DNA from: Streptococcus parasanguinis
GTDB taxonomy: Bacteria; Bacillota; Bacilli; Lactobacillales; Streptococcaceae
DNA length: 64,000 nucleotides
Assembly (NCBI RefSeq): GCF_032163505.1
Contig: NZ_CP134147.1
Location: forward strand, 1,020,501 to 1,084,500
Direction of reading: 5' to 3'
The notes beneath the pieces were generated by a model, which saw only the letters and a list, made by a program, of their open reading frames with translations, did no database searches and was not told the origin of the DNA. Below are positions 54,195-62,797 of this stretch, piece after piece. Made by a program: the position numbers and the translations under genes. How positions within the stretch are numbered: position 1 is the stretch's first letter; each line of letters begins with the position of its first letter.

Positions 54195-54216
54195 AGCTCT
54201 ATTTCTAGAACTTTTT
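54195..54216. terminator. Terminator at the end of the ROK kinase gene
   Basis: AGCTCTA (54195-54201) with TAGAACT (54206-54212), one G-U pair; on the minus strand the loop is GAAA and seven T follow. It overlaps the ROK stop codon. Confidence 0.85.
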
Positions 54217-55134
54217 TTCATTTGTAGATGAATAAAAGTAAGATGCGGCACCAATCAAGTTACTTTCATTATGGAAGCGAGCCGATTGGATGGGCAAGGC
54301 CTCAAATTGTTTATGCCCTTTTTGAGAGAGCAGGTCATGGTATTGGTGATTGATTTCATCGATTAGTAGTGGTTGGCTACTAATGCCTCCTCCAATTGTC
54401 ACCTTCTCAAGTAACAGCAAAGATTGAAGATTAAAAATCAGAATTGCAATATCATGGCAATAGGCCTGAAACAAGGATGTCAGCTCCGCATGGCCCTCTT
54501 GATCAAGAGCCTTGAAAACAGCTACACCATCTGCCTTTTCTAGGTTCAAGATGTGACTAGCTTTCTCAATAAATTGAACAGCAGAACCGGTGTTTTCCAA
54601 AAGATTGGAAATGCCTTGCAAAAAAAGTTCGCGATGAAAGCGGCGATTTTCTGGTTTTCTTTCTGTCTTATCAATAGACCGAATGTATTCTGTCAGTTGC
54701 CATCCTCTCAATAGGTCACCGTTAGAAAGAAGAGCAAGGCCAACTCCTGTCCCTAAGACCAGGGTCGCACCGCAAGGACAAGCTTTTAGGTTACCAAGCC
54801 TTGCTTCCGCTAGACCAGCAGCTTCTCCATCATTGAGAACAGTGACAGGGACTTGAAATGTTCGTTCGAGTCTACTTGCTAGAGGAATGCCGCGCAAATA
54901 TGGAATGAGACCACCTCGAAAGACAAAGCCAAGGCTCTTTTGGATCTCACCAGGGCATGAAATGGCGATTCCCTCGATTTCTTCCCGTACAGGAGCAACG
55001 ATTTCTTCTAATCCTTGCCAAAACTCCTCAATCGTAGATGGTGTTGAAATCTTGTCTGTATGAACCAATTGATAGTCCGCATCCATCAGACCATACTTTA
55101 TAAAGGTTCCTCCGATATCGATGGTAAATAGCAT
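54205..55134 (-). CDS. ROK-family sugar kinase
   Basis: 309 residues. ATP-binding loop DIGGTFIKYGL near the start and LVLGTGVGLALL (about 129-140) after the acceptor domain. The usual ROK zinc motif (CxCGxxGCxE) is absent; only ACPCGATL precedes the glycine loop. It could phosphorylate glucose, fructose, allose or an amino sugar. It lies 3 bases after rnhB and is therefore probably co-transcribed. Confidence 0.88.
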   Translation of the reverse strand: MLFTIDIGGTFIKYGLMDADYQLVHTDKISTPSTIEEFWQGLEEIVAPVREEIEGIAISCPGEIQKSLGFVFRGGLIPYLRGIPLASRLERTFQVPVTVLNDGEAAGLAEARLGNLKACPCGATLVLGTGVGLALLSNGDLLRGWQLTEYIRSIDKTERKPENRRFHRELFLQGISNLLENTGSAVQFIEKASHILNLEKADGVAVFKALDQEGHAELTSLFQAYCHDIAILIFNLQSLLLLEKVTIGGGISSQPLLIDEINHQYHDLLSQKGHKQFEALPIQSARFHNESNLIGAASYFYSSTNEKKF

Positions 55135-55137
55135 AGC

Positions 55138-55905
55138 CTAATCCTCACACATTGATTTGATAGGTTCAAATGAACGCCGATGAATAGGTGTCACTCCCAG
55201 CTTGTCGAGGCCAGCCAGATGCTTAACCGTCCCATAGCCAGCGTTCTGAGCAAAATCATAACCTGGATATTCTCGATCAAACTCTTCCATCATCTGATCC
55301 CGAGTTACCTTAGCTACGATGGATGCTGCAGCAATGGATAAGGAGTTGGCATCCCCTTTGATGATACTAGTTTGGGGAATCGGAAGATCTAACTTCATGG
55401 CATCAATCAAAAGATGCTGGGGTTGAGGCTCTAGCTGACCAATAGCTTCCATCATGGCTAGCTTCGTAGCTTCATAGATATTAACCTGATCAATCACTTG
55501 ATTGTCCTTGATGCCGATTCCGATCGCAACGGCGTTTTGGAGCACAGCCTCATAGATTTCCTTGTGTTTGGATTTTGGAATCTTTTTACTATCGTTGAGT
55601 CCTGAAATCTTACAATCTTCCGGCAGAATGACGGCTGCTGCGACGACAGGGCCAGCCAGAGGACCTCTCCCTACTTCATCCACACCTGCAATAAGCTGAA
55701 TCCCTTGAGTATAAAGTTCTTTCTCATAGGCTAGCATTTTTTCCAAACGCAAGTCTTCATCCACTTGTTTTTGGAGTTCGCGTTTTCGTTTTGCGATCGC
55801 TTGGATCACACCAGATCGGCTATCCTGTTCCAATTCAGCCAATAAAGGATCGTCTAACCGCTGGATGTTTGCTAATTGTTCTTTAATTTCCTTAATGGTT
55901 GCCAT
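55138..55905 (-). CDS. rnhB: Ribonuclease HII
   Basis: 255 residues from ATG 55905 with AGGGGA upstream. Removes RNA from RNA/DNA hybrids and single ribonucleotides. The catalytic [19 protein letters not shown] block (Asp and Glu near 74-75), DSKK and the later DAMKLDLP are present, preceded by the N-terminal extension typical of RNase HII in Gram-positives. The start overlaps rbgA by 14 bases. Confidence 0.95.
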   Translation of the reverse strand: MATIKEIKEQLANIQRLDDPLLAELEQDSRSGVIQAIAKRKRELQKQVDEDLRLEKMLAYEKELYTQGIQLIAGVDEVGRGPLAGPVVAAAVILPEDCKISGLNDSKKIPKSKHKEIYEAVLQNAVAIGIGIKDNQVIDQVNIYEATKLAMMEAIGQLEPQPQHLLIDAMKLDLPIPQTSIIKGDANSLSIAAASIVAKVTRDQMMEEFDREYPGYDFAQNAGYGTVKHLAGLDKLGVTPIHRRSFEPIKSMCED

Positions 55906-56743
55906 CAATTTCCCCTACGCGATCCAGCGTATACCGTCCCAATTTCCCATCGCGAACATCTTTAACAAAGAGTTGGTAAAAACGGTCGTAATCCTCACGA
56001 AATCCTAATTTCTGGGTCATTTCCATAATGATTTCAGGAGCTTCTTGTTCCAGATCCATTTGTTTAAAACGTTCCTGCAAAACAGCTGGATAGTGCTTTT
56101 TGAAATAGTTAAGACCAAAGATGGTCACTTCATCCATTGGAAGCAACTGGTCTTTGATGGCGCCTGTTAAAGCAAGTTTTAAGGCCACTTCTTCATCTTC
56201 AAACTTAGGCCAGAGAATCCCTGGGGTATCCAAAATTTCGAGATCCTTATTGGTTTTCAACCATTGTTGCCCCTTGGTTACCCCCGGTTTATTTCCGACA
56301 ACAGCAATCTTTTTCCCTGCTAAGCGGTTCATCAAAGTTGATTTCCCAGCATTAGGAATCCCGATGATCATGGTCCGAAGGGTTTCAATCTGAATCCCCC
56401 GTTCCTTTTGACGGGCAATTTTATCGGCCATCAAGCTCTTAGCAGCATCTGTTACTTTTTTTACCGTAGATTGCTCTTTGGAGTTGATAGCCAAGGTTTT
56501 GATCCCTTGTGACTCAAAATAATCCTGCCATTCTTTTGTTGCCACAGGATCTGCCAAGTCTACCTTGTTCAAAATCATTAATTTGGGCTTATCACCAACA
56601 ATTTTCGTTAACATGGGATTTTGGCTTGATAGGGGCAAACGAGCATCTACCAGAACCGTCACAAAATCCACAAATTTTAAATTTTCTTGTACTTGTCTTC
56701 TAGCTTTGGACATGTGTCCAGGAAACCATTGTATAGTTGCCAT
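55892..56743 (-). CDS. rbgA: Ribosome biogenesis GTPase RbgA (YlqF)
   Basis: 283 residues, circularly permuted GTPase: NKVD (about 63-66) precedes the P-loop GIPNAGKST and DTPGILWPK. It assists late 50S assembly. ATG 56743 ([11 protein letters not shown]) is chosen by family length and GGAG upstream; ATG 56752 is an alternative. It forms a coupled pair with rnhB as in other Firmicutes. Confidence 0.95.
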   Translation of the reverse strand: MATIQWFPGHMSKARRQVQENLKFVDFVTVLVDARLPLSSQNPMLTKIVGDKPKLMILNKVDLADPVATKEWQDYFESQGIKTLAINSKEQSTVKKVTDAAKSLMADKIARQKERGIQIETLRTMIIGIPNAGKSTLMNRLAGKKIAVVGNKPGVTKGQQWLKTNKDLEILDTPGILWPKFEDEEVALKLALTGAIKDQLLPMDEVTIFGLNYFKKHYPAVLQERFKQMDLEQEAPEIIMEMTQKLGFREDYDRFYQLFVKDVRDGKLGRYTLDRVGEIDGNH

Positions 56744-56819
56744 GTTCTCCATTCCTTTCCAGTTCAATCTCTTCTATTATACCATGTTTTCTGAAATCAC
56801 TGTGATTAAGAAAAATACT

Positions 56820-56845
56820 AAAAAGAAGCTACCGAAGTAACTTCT
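56820..56845 (-). terminator. Terminator of the ATP-cone gene
   Basis: Minus strand AGAAGTTAC, TTCG tetraloop, GTAGCTTCT (one G-U pair), then T-rich. Confidence 0.9.
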
Positions 56846-56854
56846 ATTAGTATT

Positions 56855-57193
56855 CTAGCGAATTTGCTCAAAATGCAAATGCACGGCGATATGATCACCA
56901 TAGCCACTCCGTTCCAAATCACGTTGCAAGCGATAAGAAATGTAGTGTTCTGCAATGGTAATATAACCCGCTCCCAGCAAACGTTGTTCCACTAATGATT
57001 GGATCATACTGATGGTTGCGCGTTCTACTTGGGCTTCATCCAAATCCATAGCAACTTTCTTGGTCACTTGAGCTAGGTTTTGTCGCAAATCATCTGTCAA
57101 AACATAGACAACTTGCGCAGCTTTCAAAATAGCTTGGTAAATTTTATCTGGGTTGAATTCAACCACTTCTCCACTACGTTTAATGACTTCCAT
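56855..57193 (-). CDS. Stand-alone ATP-cone domain protein
   Basis: 112 residues, almost entirely one ATP-cone (VIKRSGEVVEFNPDKIYQAILKA to the VERATISMIQSLVEQRL helix). ATP-cones sense ATP/dATP in ribonucleotide reductases and NrdR, but here no catalytic or DNA-binding domain is attached and no zinc ribbon precedes it, so it is not NrdR. The last segment (ISYRLQRDLERS) is the usual end of the fold. It may act by binding another protein. Confidence 0.85.
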   Translation of the reverse strand: MEVIKRSGEVVEFNPDKIYQAILKAAQVVYVLTDDLRQNLAQVTKKVAMDLDEAQVERATISMIQSLVEQRLLGAGYITIAEHYISYRLQRDLERSGYGDHIAVHLHFEQIR

Positions 57194-57336
57194 CGGAGTC
57201 TCCTTTATGTTTAAATTTTCATGAATACTCCATTTCCCTTAGAAAGAAATGAAGACCTACTACTTTATTATATAATTTTTTTGCCAAGAATCAAAGCTCT
57301 TTTCAGGACTTAGAGTAGATGATTGGATGAAAAAAT

Positions 57337-57966
57337 CTAACGATCACTTTTTTCCATGACCACATCTTCTTTTTTATAGCTGTAGGTCAATCTCCAAAGA
57401 TGGTCAGAGACATGATCCAAACGGAAGGTCTTCAAAATTTTCTTCAGAGCTAACTTCTCCATCTCTACTTTTCTAAGGAGTTCCACGAGTAGTTCACCAC
57501 CAGCATTGACCGCAATCAGCTGATCTTCGTCACTATCATATTGGAGAAGGACTGTTTTAGTCGGTTTATAGAGAACATTATAGAGATTGTAGGCTCTATC
57601 AACTTCAAAATGTTTATCCTTGTCGGCTTCTCTCGAGTAGCGGTGAATCGTAAGGGGACCAGTTTGAAAAGCTCCTGCTAAACTAAAAATAAATCCTAAA
57701 GCTGCTACCGTTTCCCAAAGAAGATTGAGTAACTTGGAATCGAAATCAAATATGAAATGAAGGAGCAATAAAATAATTCCTGTACCAAATCCAATTAAAA
57801 GTAAGAGAGCGCCGATGCATCCAGCTTTTTCGCCTGTTTTAATGGTCGGTTTATCATGGATCATCACACCATCTAACTTTTCAAGACCATGACGTTCTTT
57901 AAATTTTTCTAGTTCTGATTTTTCTGAATCCGTTTTTTCTAACTCTGTTTTCTCTAACTCTGACAT
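57337..57966 (-). CDS. Hypothetical membrane protein with ELEK repeats
   Basis: 209 residues. The N-terminus repeats SELEKTELEKTDSEKSELEK, a charged helical stretch encoded by near-identical DNA copies. Two hydrophobic segments follow (about 52-70 and 80-100), then a soluble C-terminal domain. No family recognised. Likely a membrane protein with its ends in the cytoplasm. It lies 21 bases after dapA, so it may be co-transcribed. Confidence 0.7.
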   Translation of the reverse strand: MSELEKTELEKTDSEKSELEKFKERHGLEKLDGVMIHDKPTIKTGEKAGCIGALLLLIGFGTGIILLLLHFIFDFDSKLLNLLWETVAALGFIFSLAGAFQTGPLTIHRYSREADKDKHFEVDRAYNLYNVLYKPTKTVLLQYDSDEDQLIAVNAGGELLVELLRKVEMEKLALKKILKTFRLDHVSDHLWRLTYSYKKEDVVMEKSDR

Positions 57967-57987
57967 ACATTCCTCATGACAATTTTA

Positions 57988-58923
57988 TTAATAATCCGGA
58001 CGAAGGACTCCCGTAATGATCTCTTTAGTAGCATGGTAATCCCCATCTACTACAACCTTGATGATACGTTTCGCTTCTTCTGCCGGTGCTGGCACCAATG
58101 GCAAACGAGTTGGCCCTGCTTCAAAGCCCATATAGTTTAAGACAGCTTTGACAGGAGCTGGGCTTGGATAAGAGAAGAGAGCATTGACTTTAGGGATAAA
58201 TTGACGTTGGATAGCCGCAGCCTTTTTAATATCGTTGTGTTCAATCGCTTGGAACATCTCATGCATTTCATCTCCATTTGTATGAGAAGCCACTGAGATC
58301 ACTCCATCAGCTCCAAGGTTCATCGCATGGAAAGCATCTCCATCTTCCCCTGTATAGATGAGAAATTCTTCTGGCTTGTGTTCAATCAAATAGGCCATAT
58401 TAGCAAGGGTTGTACACTCTTTGACCCCGATGATATTTGGGTGCTCTGCCAAACGAAGCATGGTTTCAGGTGTCATTTCTACTACCACGCGCCCTGGAAT
58501 ATTGTAGATAATAATCGGAAGATTAGATGCATCCGCAATCGCTTTAAAGTGTTGATACATTCCTTCTTGGGATGGTTTATTGTAGTAAGGGACGATAGCC
58601 AATCCTGCTGCAAAGCCACCAAAAGCATCCACTTCTTTAACGAACTCAATCGAGTCACGGGTTTCATTGGTTCCGACACCAGCGATCAAAGGGACCCGTC
58701 CATTGACAATCTTTTGAACGGCCGCAAAGAGTTGCAATTCCTCATCGTGGGTCAGAGTTGGACTTTCTGCAGTCGTTCCAGCTAAGAGAATCCCATCTGT
58801 ATGATGTGCCAAGAGGTGCTCGATCAAGGCAGGAAGAGCGTCAAAATTAATGGTTCCATCTTCATGGAAGGGAGTGATAAATGCAGTGATGATTTTACAA
58901 TCTTTCAAATCATTATAAGACAT
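57988..58923 (-). CDS. dapA: 4-hydroxy-tetrahydrodipicolinate synthase
   Basis: 311 residues. Condenses pyruvate with aspartate semialdehyde in the lysine/diaminopimelate pathway. The Schiff-base lysine is in IIGVKEC (about 167), [14 protein letters not shown] and GTTAESPTL are intact. asd lies upstream on the same strand, giving the pathway order asd, dapA. Confidence 0.96.
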   Translation of the reverse strand: MSYNDLKDCKIITAFITPFHEDGTINFDALPALIEHLLAHHTDGILLAGTTAESPTLTHDEELQLFAAVQKIVNGRVPLIAGVGTNETRDSIEFVKEVDAFGGFAAGLAIVPYYNKPSQEGMYQHFKAIADASNLPIIIYNIPGRVVVEMTPETMLRLAEHPNIIGVKECTTLANMAYLIEHKPEEFLIYTGEDGDAFHAMNLGADGVISVASHTNGDEMHEMFQAIEHNDIKKAAAIQRQFIPKVNALFSYPSPAPVKAVLNYMGFEAGPTRLPLVPAPAEEAKRIIKVVVDGDYHATKEIITGVLRPDY

Positions 58924-58943
58924 AGAAAAAACCTTTCTCTATA

Positions 58944-59062
58944 TAAGAAAGAGGCTGGGGCCTGCTTGCCTTTGCCTCATGATCTGTTTATAAAACAAGT
59001 TGATTTGCTAGTTAGCTAAGGAGAAATCAAACTCTTCGAGTTACTGATTTCTGTTTTGCTCC
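58944..59062. repeat. Intergenic structured element between asd and dapA
   Basis: Contains GAGGC...GCCTC with inner GGGC/GCCT (about 58950-58978), then AGAAATC-AACTC-GAGTT-GATTTCT (59022-59052), a two-step hairpin like those in the pdh operon. It looks like a streptococcal intergenic repeat. Confidence 0.5.
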
Positions 59063-60139
59063 CTATTTCAATTCAAACTTCAATTCAGCTGTTGGTCGTA
59101 CGAGTCCACGTTCATGAAGGGTTTCTGCGATTTGGACTGAGTTCCAAGCAGCTCCTTTAAGGAGGTTATCTGAAACCACCCACATGTGGATTCCTTTTTC
59201 AGCATCCAAGTCTCTACGAATCCGTCCAACGAAGGTATCACGTGAACCTACAGCATTGACTGCTTGAGGATAGATTTGGTGAGCAACATCATCTTCAAGG
59301 ACTGCACCTGGAAATTCTGCAATAGCAGCTTTCACTTCGTCAATTGGTGCCACTTCTTTTGTTTCAATGTAGACTGACTCTGAGTGAGCTGACAAGACTG
59401 GAATCCGCACACAAGTTGCTGAAACAGCAATGCTATCGTCTTCCATAATTTTCTTAGTCTCGTTTGTCATCTTCATTTCTTCGTATGTGTAGTCATTATC
59501 TGTGAAGACATCAATTTGTGGAAGAGCGTTGAAGGCGATTGGATAGTGTTTCTTATCTCCACCTGAAGGTAAGATTTCTGCTTTAACATCACGTGGATTA
59601 ACTCCATCATTTAAGACTTCTTTCAACTCACGTTGGGTTTCAAGAATAGCTCCCATACCAGCACCTGAAACAGCTTGGTAAGTAGATACGATGATACGGT
59701 CCAAGCCCCATTTTTGACGAACTGGCTCAAGAGCTACCATCATTTGAATGGTTGAACAGTTTGGACAAGAGATGATTCCGTTGTGAGCATCAAGAGCATG
59801 GGCATTCACTTCAGGAACAACCAAAGGTACATCCGGATTTTGACGGAAATAAGAAGTGTTATCAACCACTACTGCGCCTGCTTTTACCGCATAAGGTGCA
59901 TATTTGGCAGATGTTGAACCACCAGCTGAGAAGAGAGCAATATCAACCCCTTCAAAAGCATCTTCAGTCGTTTCCTCGATGGTCACGTCTTGCCCTTTAA
60001 ATTGCAAGACATTTCCTGCAGAACGTGCTGACGCAAGGTAGCGAATTTTATCGATTGGAAGAGTAGATTCTTCCAACATTTTGATCATTTGAGCACCAAC
60101 GGCACCTGTAGCACCGACAACAGCAACTGTGTATCCCAT
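59063..60139 (-). CDS. asd: Aspartate-semialdehyde dehydrogenase
   Basis: 358 residues from ATG 60139 ([15 protein letters not shown]), chosen by GAGG 8 bases upstream; a longer open frame adds 27 unrelated residues. Reduces aspartyl phosphate for lysine, threonine and methionine synthesis. NADP loop GATGAVG, catalytic Cys128 in ISCPNCST and the C-terminal [16 protein letters not shown] are complete. Confidence 0.96.
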   Translation of the reverse strand: MGYTVAVVGATGAVGAQMIKMLEESTLPIDKIRYLASARSAGNVLQFKGQDVTIEETTEDAFEGVDIALFSAGGSTSAKYAPYAVKAGAVVVDNTSYFRQNPDVPLVVPEVNAHALDAHNGIISCPNCSTIQMMVALEPVRQKWGLDRIIVSTYQAVSGAGMGAILETQRELKEVLNDGVNPRDVKAEILPSGGDKKHYPIAFNALPQIDVFTDNDYTYEEMKMTNETKKIMEDDSIAVSATCVRIPVLSAHSESVYIETKEVAPIDEVKAAIAEFPGAVLEDDVAHQIYPQAVNAVGSRDTFVGRIRRDLDAEKGIHMWVVSDNLLKGAAWNSVQIAETLHERGLVRPTAELKFELK

Positions 60140-60228
60140 AGTAAATCCTCTTTCAAAATTTTCTAAAAATTGAGTATTTGTACCATTATACAATTTTTTG
60201 GCATAAATGAAAAGTACCAACAGTAGGA

Positions 60229-60255
60229 AAAAATCCCGATTCTAAGACCAGGATT
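60229..60255 (-). terminator. Terminator hairpin after lemA, upstream of asd
   Basis: Minus strand AATCCTG...CGGGATT, then six T. The plus strand AAGACCAGGATT is identical to part of the terminator of the RNA at 61941. Confidence 0.75.
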
Positions 60256-60284
60256 GTTGATGGTTATTTATCATAAATAGCTCG

Positions 60285-60839
60285 TTAGTTCAGGTCATAG
60301 TTCAAGTCACTTAAATCTTTCTTACCTTGTGTTTCTTCAGCAAGAAATGGAACTTGATGGATCCCCTTTACACCTGCTACGATAGACGCCGGAAAGGAAA
60401 CAATTTCTTGATTGATATGGCTGACATTACTGTTGACAATTCGCTTCGCTGCAGCAAGATCTTCATTTTCGTCAGCAATTTCCTTTTGCAAGGCCAAGAA
60501 TTGGTTAGAAGACAAGAGCTCTGGATAGTTTTCACCGACTGCACGAATTTGTGCCAAGACATCATTTTGATTGGTAATGACTTGGTTGGATTCTTGAATA
60601 GTCGCTCCTTGGCGTAAAGCAACTAAATCAGTAAAAATCTCTTGCTCGTGTTTGGCATAGGCTTTGGCTACTTTTAGCATTTCCGAAATGGTATCATAGC
60701 GTTTTACGAGAACGATATCAACCGTTCTCTTTGATTCTTCGATGGTTACTAGATAACGATTGAGGCGATTTCCTACACTAATAAACCAAATGGCCAATAG
60801 GGCAAGAAATAATAGGATGATTCCAATAATGAGATTCAT
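60285..60839 (-). CDS. LemA-family membrane protein
   Basis: 184 residues. One N-terminal membrane helix (LIIGIILLFLALLAIWFI) followed by a long helical LemA domain (VGNRLNRYLVTIEESKRTVDIVLVKRYD and QEIVSFPASIVAGVKG). The function is poorly known. It starts inside the stop of the preceding gene (ATGA, 4-base overlap), so the two proteins are probably made together. Confidence 0.9.
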   Translation of the reverse strand: MNLIIGIILLFLALLAIWFISVGNRLNRYLVTIEESKRTVDIVLVKRYDTISEMLKVAKAYAKHEQEIFTDLVALRQGATIQESNQVITNQNDVLAQIRAVGENYPELLSSNQFLALQKEIADENEDLAAAKRIVNSNVSHINQEIVSFPASIVAGVKGIHQVPFLAEETQGKKDLSDLNYDLN

Positions 60840-61837
60840 GATGCTTCTCCTTCAAAAATTGCTGTTATTTCCTTAATTAAAGCTAGTTCTTTGCATAATT
60901 TATGATATTCAGATACCAAAGATAGTTGATCAATATCTTCCGGTTTTTGGGGCGTCGGAAAGATATAGCGATCGGTATACAAAGAAATAAATAGTTTCTT
61001 GTCTTTCAAAAATACACACATGGCATTTTGAGAAATTTGTCGATCAAACCATTCCAACATCTTAGGGGTGAGAAATTTACGGGCAGACAGTTCATCCGTG
61101 CAGTAGATATTGTAATTTTCGTTATTGCGAATATCCTCTGTTTCAATCTGAACTTCATCCCCTCTGGCTCCAGGATAAACCCCATTCACCTCCCTCTTAA
61201 AAAGAAATGATTTCTTGGTCGGAACCACCCGAAGATGACCCGAGAAATTGATCGGTAGACATAAAGAGAACACTTGTCCAAGGAAATCTGTAACTTCCAC
61301 ATGTTCCGTCCTCGTATGACCATTAGATGTCCGGTAACGAGTCTCTGTATGATGGGCATAGAGATTTGACACCGTCAGCTCTTTGTCATCATGAAATGAT
61401 AGCTCTTTGAAACACAGAAAATCAGTCGACCGAGGACATAAATGCGAGAGAGCTTCAGAAGGGATGGAACCGTCCTCTTTGATCGAAGCCTTAGGAAAAA
61501 CTTCCTTTAATACAGGCGACAAGATATCATCAAGATAGATTTCATCGTTCGAACGAATTCGATCCCCAAACAAGGCTTTTCTTTTTTTATATTGTGGCCA
61601 ATAATACAAACCAACAACTAAAAGGATCAAAGGAATAGCTGCAAAACGCAATAAAATGAGAGACAGTATGGCGCAAATAATACCAAAAGATCGCAAAACA
61701 TTCCACTGAAGATTGTTCTTCATCTGTTCTCGAATCAATCCGATGGCATCCTGAAATTGTTTGGAGTTTTCAAGATCCTCAATTTTCTGCGAATAGTCTG
61801 TAGATGCTGAATCATTAGAATGATAGAAATCTCCCAA
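60836..61837 (-). CDS. DUF3137-like membrane protein paired with LemA
   Basis: 333 residues. Two adjacent hydrophobic segments (about 48-82: VLRSFGIICAILSLILLR, FAAIPLILLVVGLYYWP) followed by a large soluble domain with THRT/TSNGHTRTEHVEVTDFLGQVF, a layout of DUF3137 proteins that are commonly linked to LemA. Function unknown. Confidence 0.8.
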   Translation of the reverse strand: MGDFYHSNDSASTDYSQKIEDLENSKQFQDAIGLIREQMKNNLQWNVLRSFGIICAILSLILLRFAAIPLILLVVGLYYWPQYKKRKALFGDRIRSNDEIYLDDILSPVLKEVFPKASIKEDGSIPSEALSHLCPRSTDFLCFKELSFHDDKELTVSNLYAHHTETRYRTSNGHTRTEHVEVTDFLGQVFSLCLPINFSGHLRVVPTKKSFLFKREVNGVYPGARGDEVQIETEDIRNNENYNIYCTDELSARKFLTPKMLEWFDRQISQNAMCVFLKDKKLFISLYTDRYIFPTPQKPEDIDQLSLVSEYHKLCKELALIKEITAIFEGEAS

Positions 61838-61940
61838 TCAACTCCACTCCTTTCTGACACGAGGCACTTTACTATATTATAACACCAACATAACTTTGTA
61901 GCAACTGTATTATAATAGTTTTCATTTCTTAAAAGGTACA

Positions 61941-62095
61941 AAAAAATCCTGATCCGAAGACCAGGATTCGAGGCACCTTTCAGTGAGAACAGCCGGTTCA
62001 CACAACTGTTCAAGGTCCGCTCCTGCGTTACAATTGAATGTAGACCTCCTCAGCGCAAAAGGCTCCTAAGAGCCAATCGACTCATCGCATAAATC
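61941..62095 (-). ncRNA. Free-standing structured RNA, possible asd-type RNA
   Basis: No protein gene lies here, but a strong promoter and terminator bracket about 150 bases. In transcript order there is GGCTC-TTAG-GAGCC (62075-62062), a three-way junction closed by AGGTC/GACCT containing TACA/TGTA and CGC-AGGA-GCG (about 62046-62012), a long GAACAG/CTGTTC hairpin (62010-61986), and terminator AATCCTG(G)TC-TTCG-GATCAGGATT then T. The size and nearness to asd recall the lactic-acid-bacterium asd RNA motif. Confidence 0.65.
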
Positions 62096-62096
62096 T

Positions 62097-62126
62097 AGTT
62101 TACCATGAACATCCACAAACTGTCAA
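62097..62126 (-). promoter_or_regulatory. Promoter of the structured RNA
   Basis: Minus strand TTGACA (62126-62121), 18 bases, TAAACT (62102-62097) with TGG before it. The -35 box overlaps the stop codon of the AlkD-like gene. Confidence 0.8.
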
Positions 62127-62782
62127 GAAGGTAGGTACTTGCTTCCTTCTCGAATACTCAAAGGAGATAACTGCTCTCGATAGCGGTCGATAAAGGCCCC
62201 TACCCAATCCGGATTAACCTTAGAATAATTGCGTAAACTCCAGCCGATTGCCTTATTTATAAAGAACTCGCTTTGACCTAGATTATTGAGGATCACTTTT
62301 TCTAACAAATCCGTATCTGTTTTTTCTTTCCTCATAAGCTGGTGATCAATGGCAATCCGCCTCAACCAAAAGTCCTGATCCCTACTCCAATCCAGCATAA
62401 CCTGCTTTGTTTCTGGATAGTGAAAAGTAATCTCTCCGATGATAAGGTCCAATTGATCTATACTGTCCCACCATGATTTGGTTTGAGCCAATTCCTTTAG
62501 CTTTGGAAAATCTTCAGGTCTAAGCTCCTTCTTCTTTTTATCCAGATAATCCATAGCAATATATTGGAACTCACGGTAGGGTTGCTGCCAACACTCTTCC
62601 ACAAAAGCCCAATCAATTGGATTCTTTATGAAAAGCTTAAAAAAATCTCTTTCAATCTTTTTGAGAATTGGTTTTTGAACGCCAAGAAAGCTGAATTTAT
62701 TTTTCATATAAGCTTCCATTGCTGGGACTTTCGCTGGATCAGCTTGGTCTTCTAACAATTTCAAAAGAATTTTTGTATCCAT
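62123..62782 (-). CDS. AlkD-like DNA alkylation repair protein
   Basis: 219 residues made of HEAT-like helical pairs, with KSWWDSIDQLDLI and DFWLRRIAIDHQL typical of the AlkC/AlkD family of DNA glycosylases for positively charged alkylated bases. No membrane segment. AAGGAGG precedes ATG. It is 15 bases after the cardiolipin synthase gene. Confidence 0.9.
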   Translation of the reverse strand: MDTKILLKLLEDQADPAKVPAMEAYMKNKFSFLGVQKPILKKIERDFFKLFIKNPIDWAFVEECWQQPYREFQYIAMDYLDKKKKELRPEDFPKLKELAQTKSWWDSIDQLDLIIGEITFHYPETKQVMLDWSRDQDFWLRRIAIDHQLMRKEKTDTDLLEKVILNNLGQSEFFINKAIGWSLRNYSKVNPDWVGAFIDRYREQLSPLSIREGSKYLPS

Positions 62783-62797
62783 ATGATTCCTCCTTTT

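Noticed and set aside
61941..62095. Reading the structured RNA as T-box, 6S RNA or SRP RNA
   Set aside because: No T-box GGUGG/specifier pattern, no rod-like fold with a central bubble, and no GGAA-loop SRP helix were seen.
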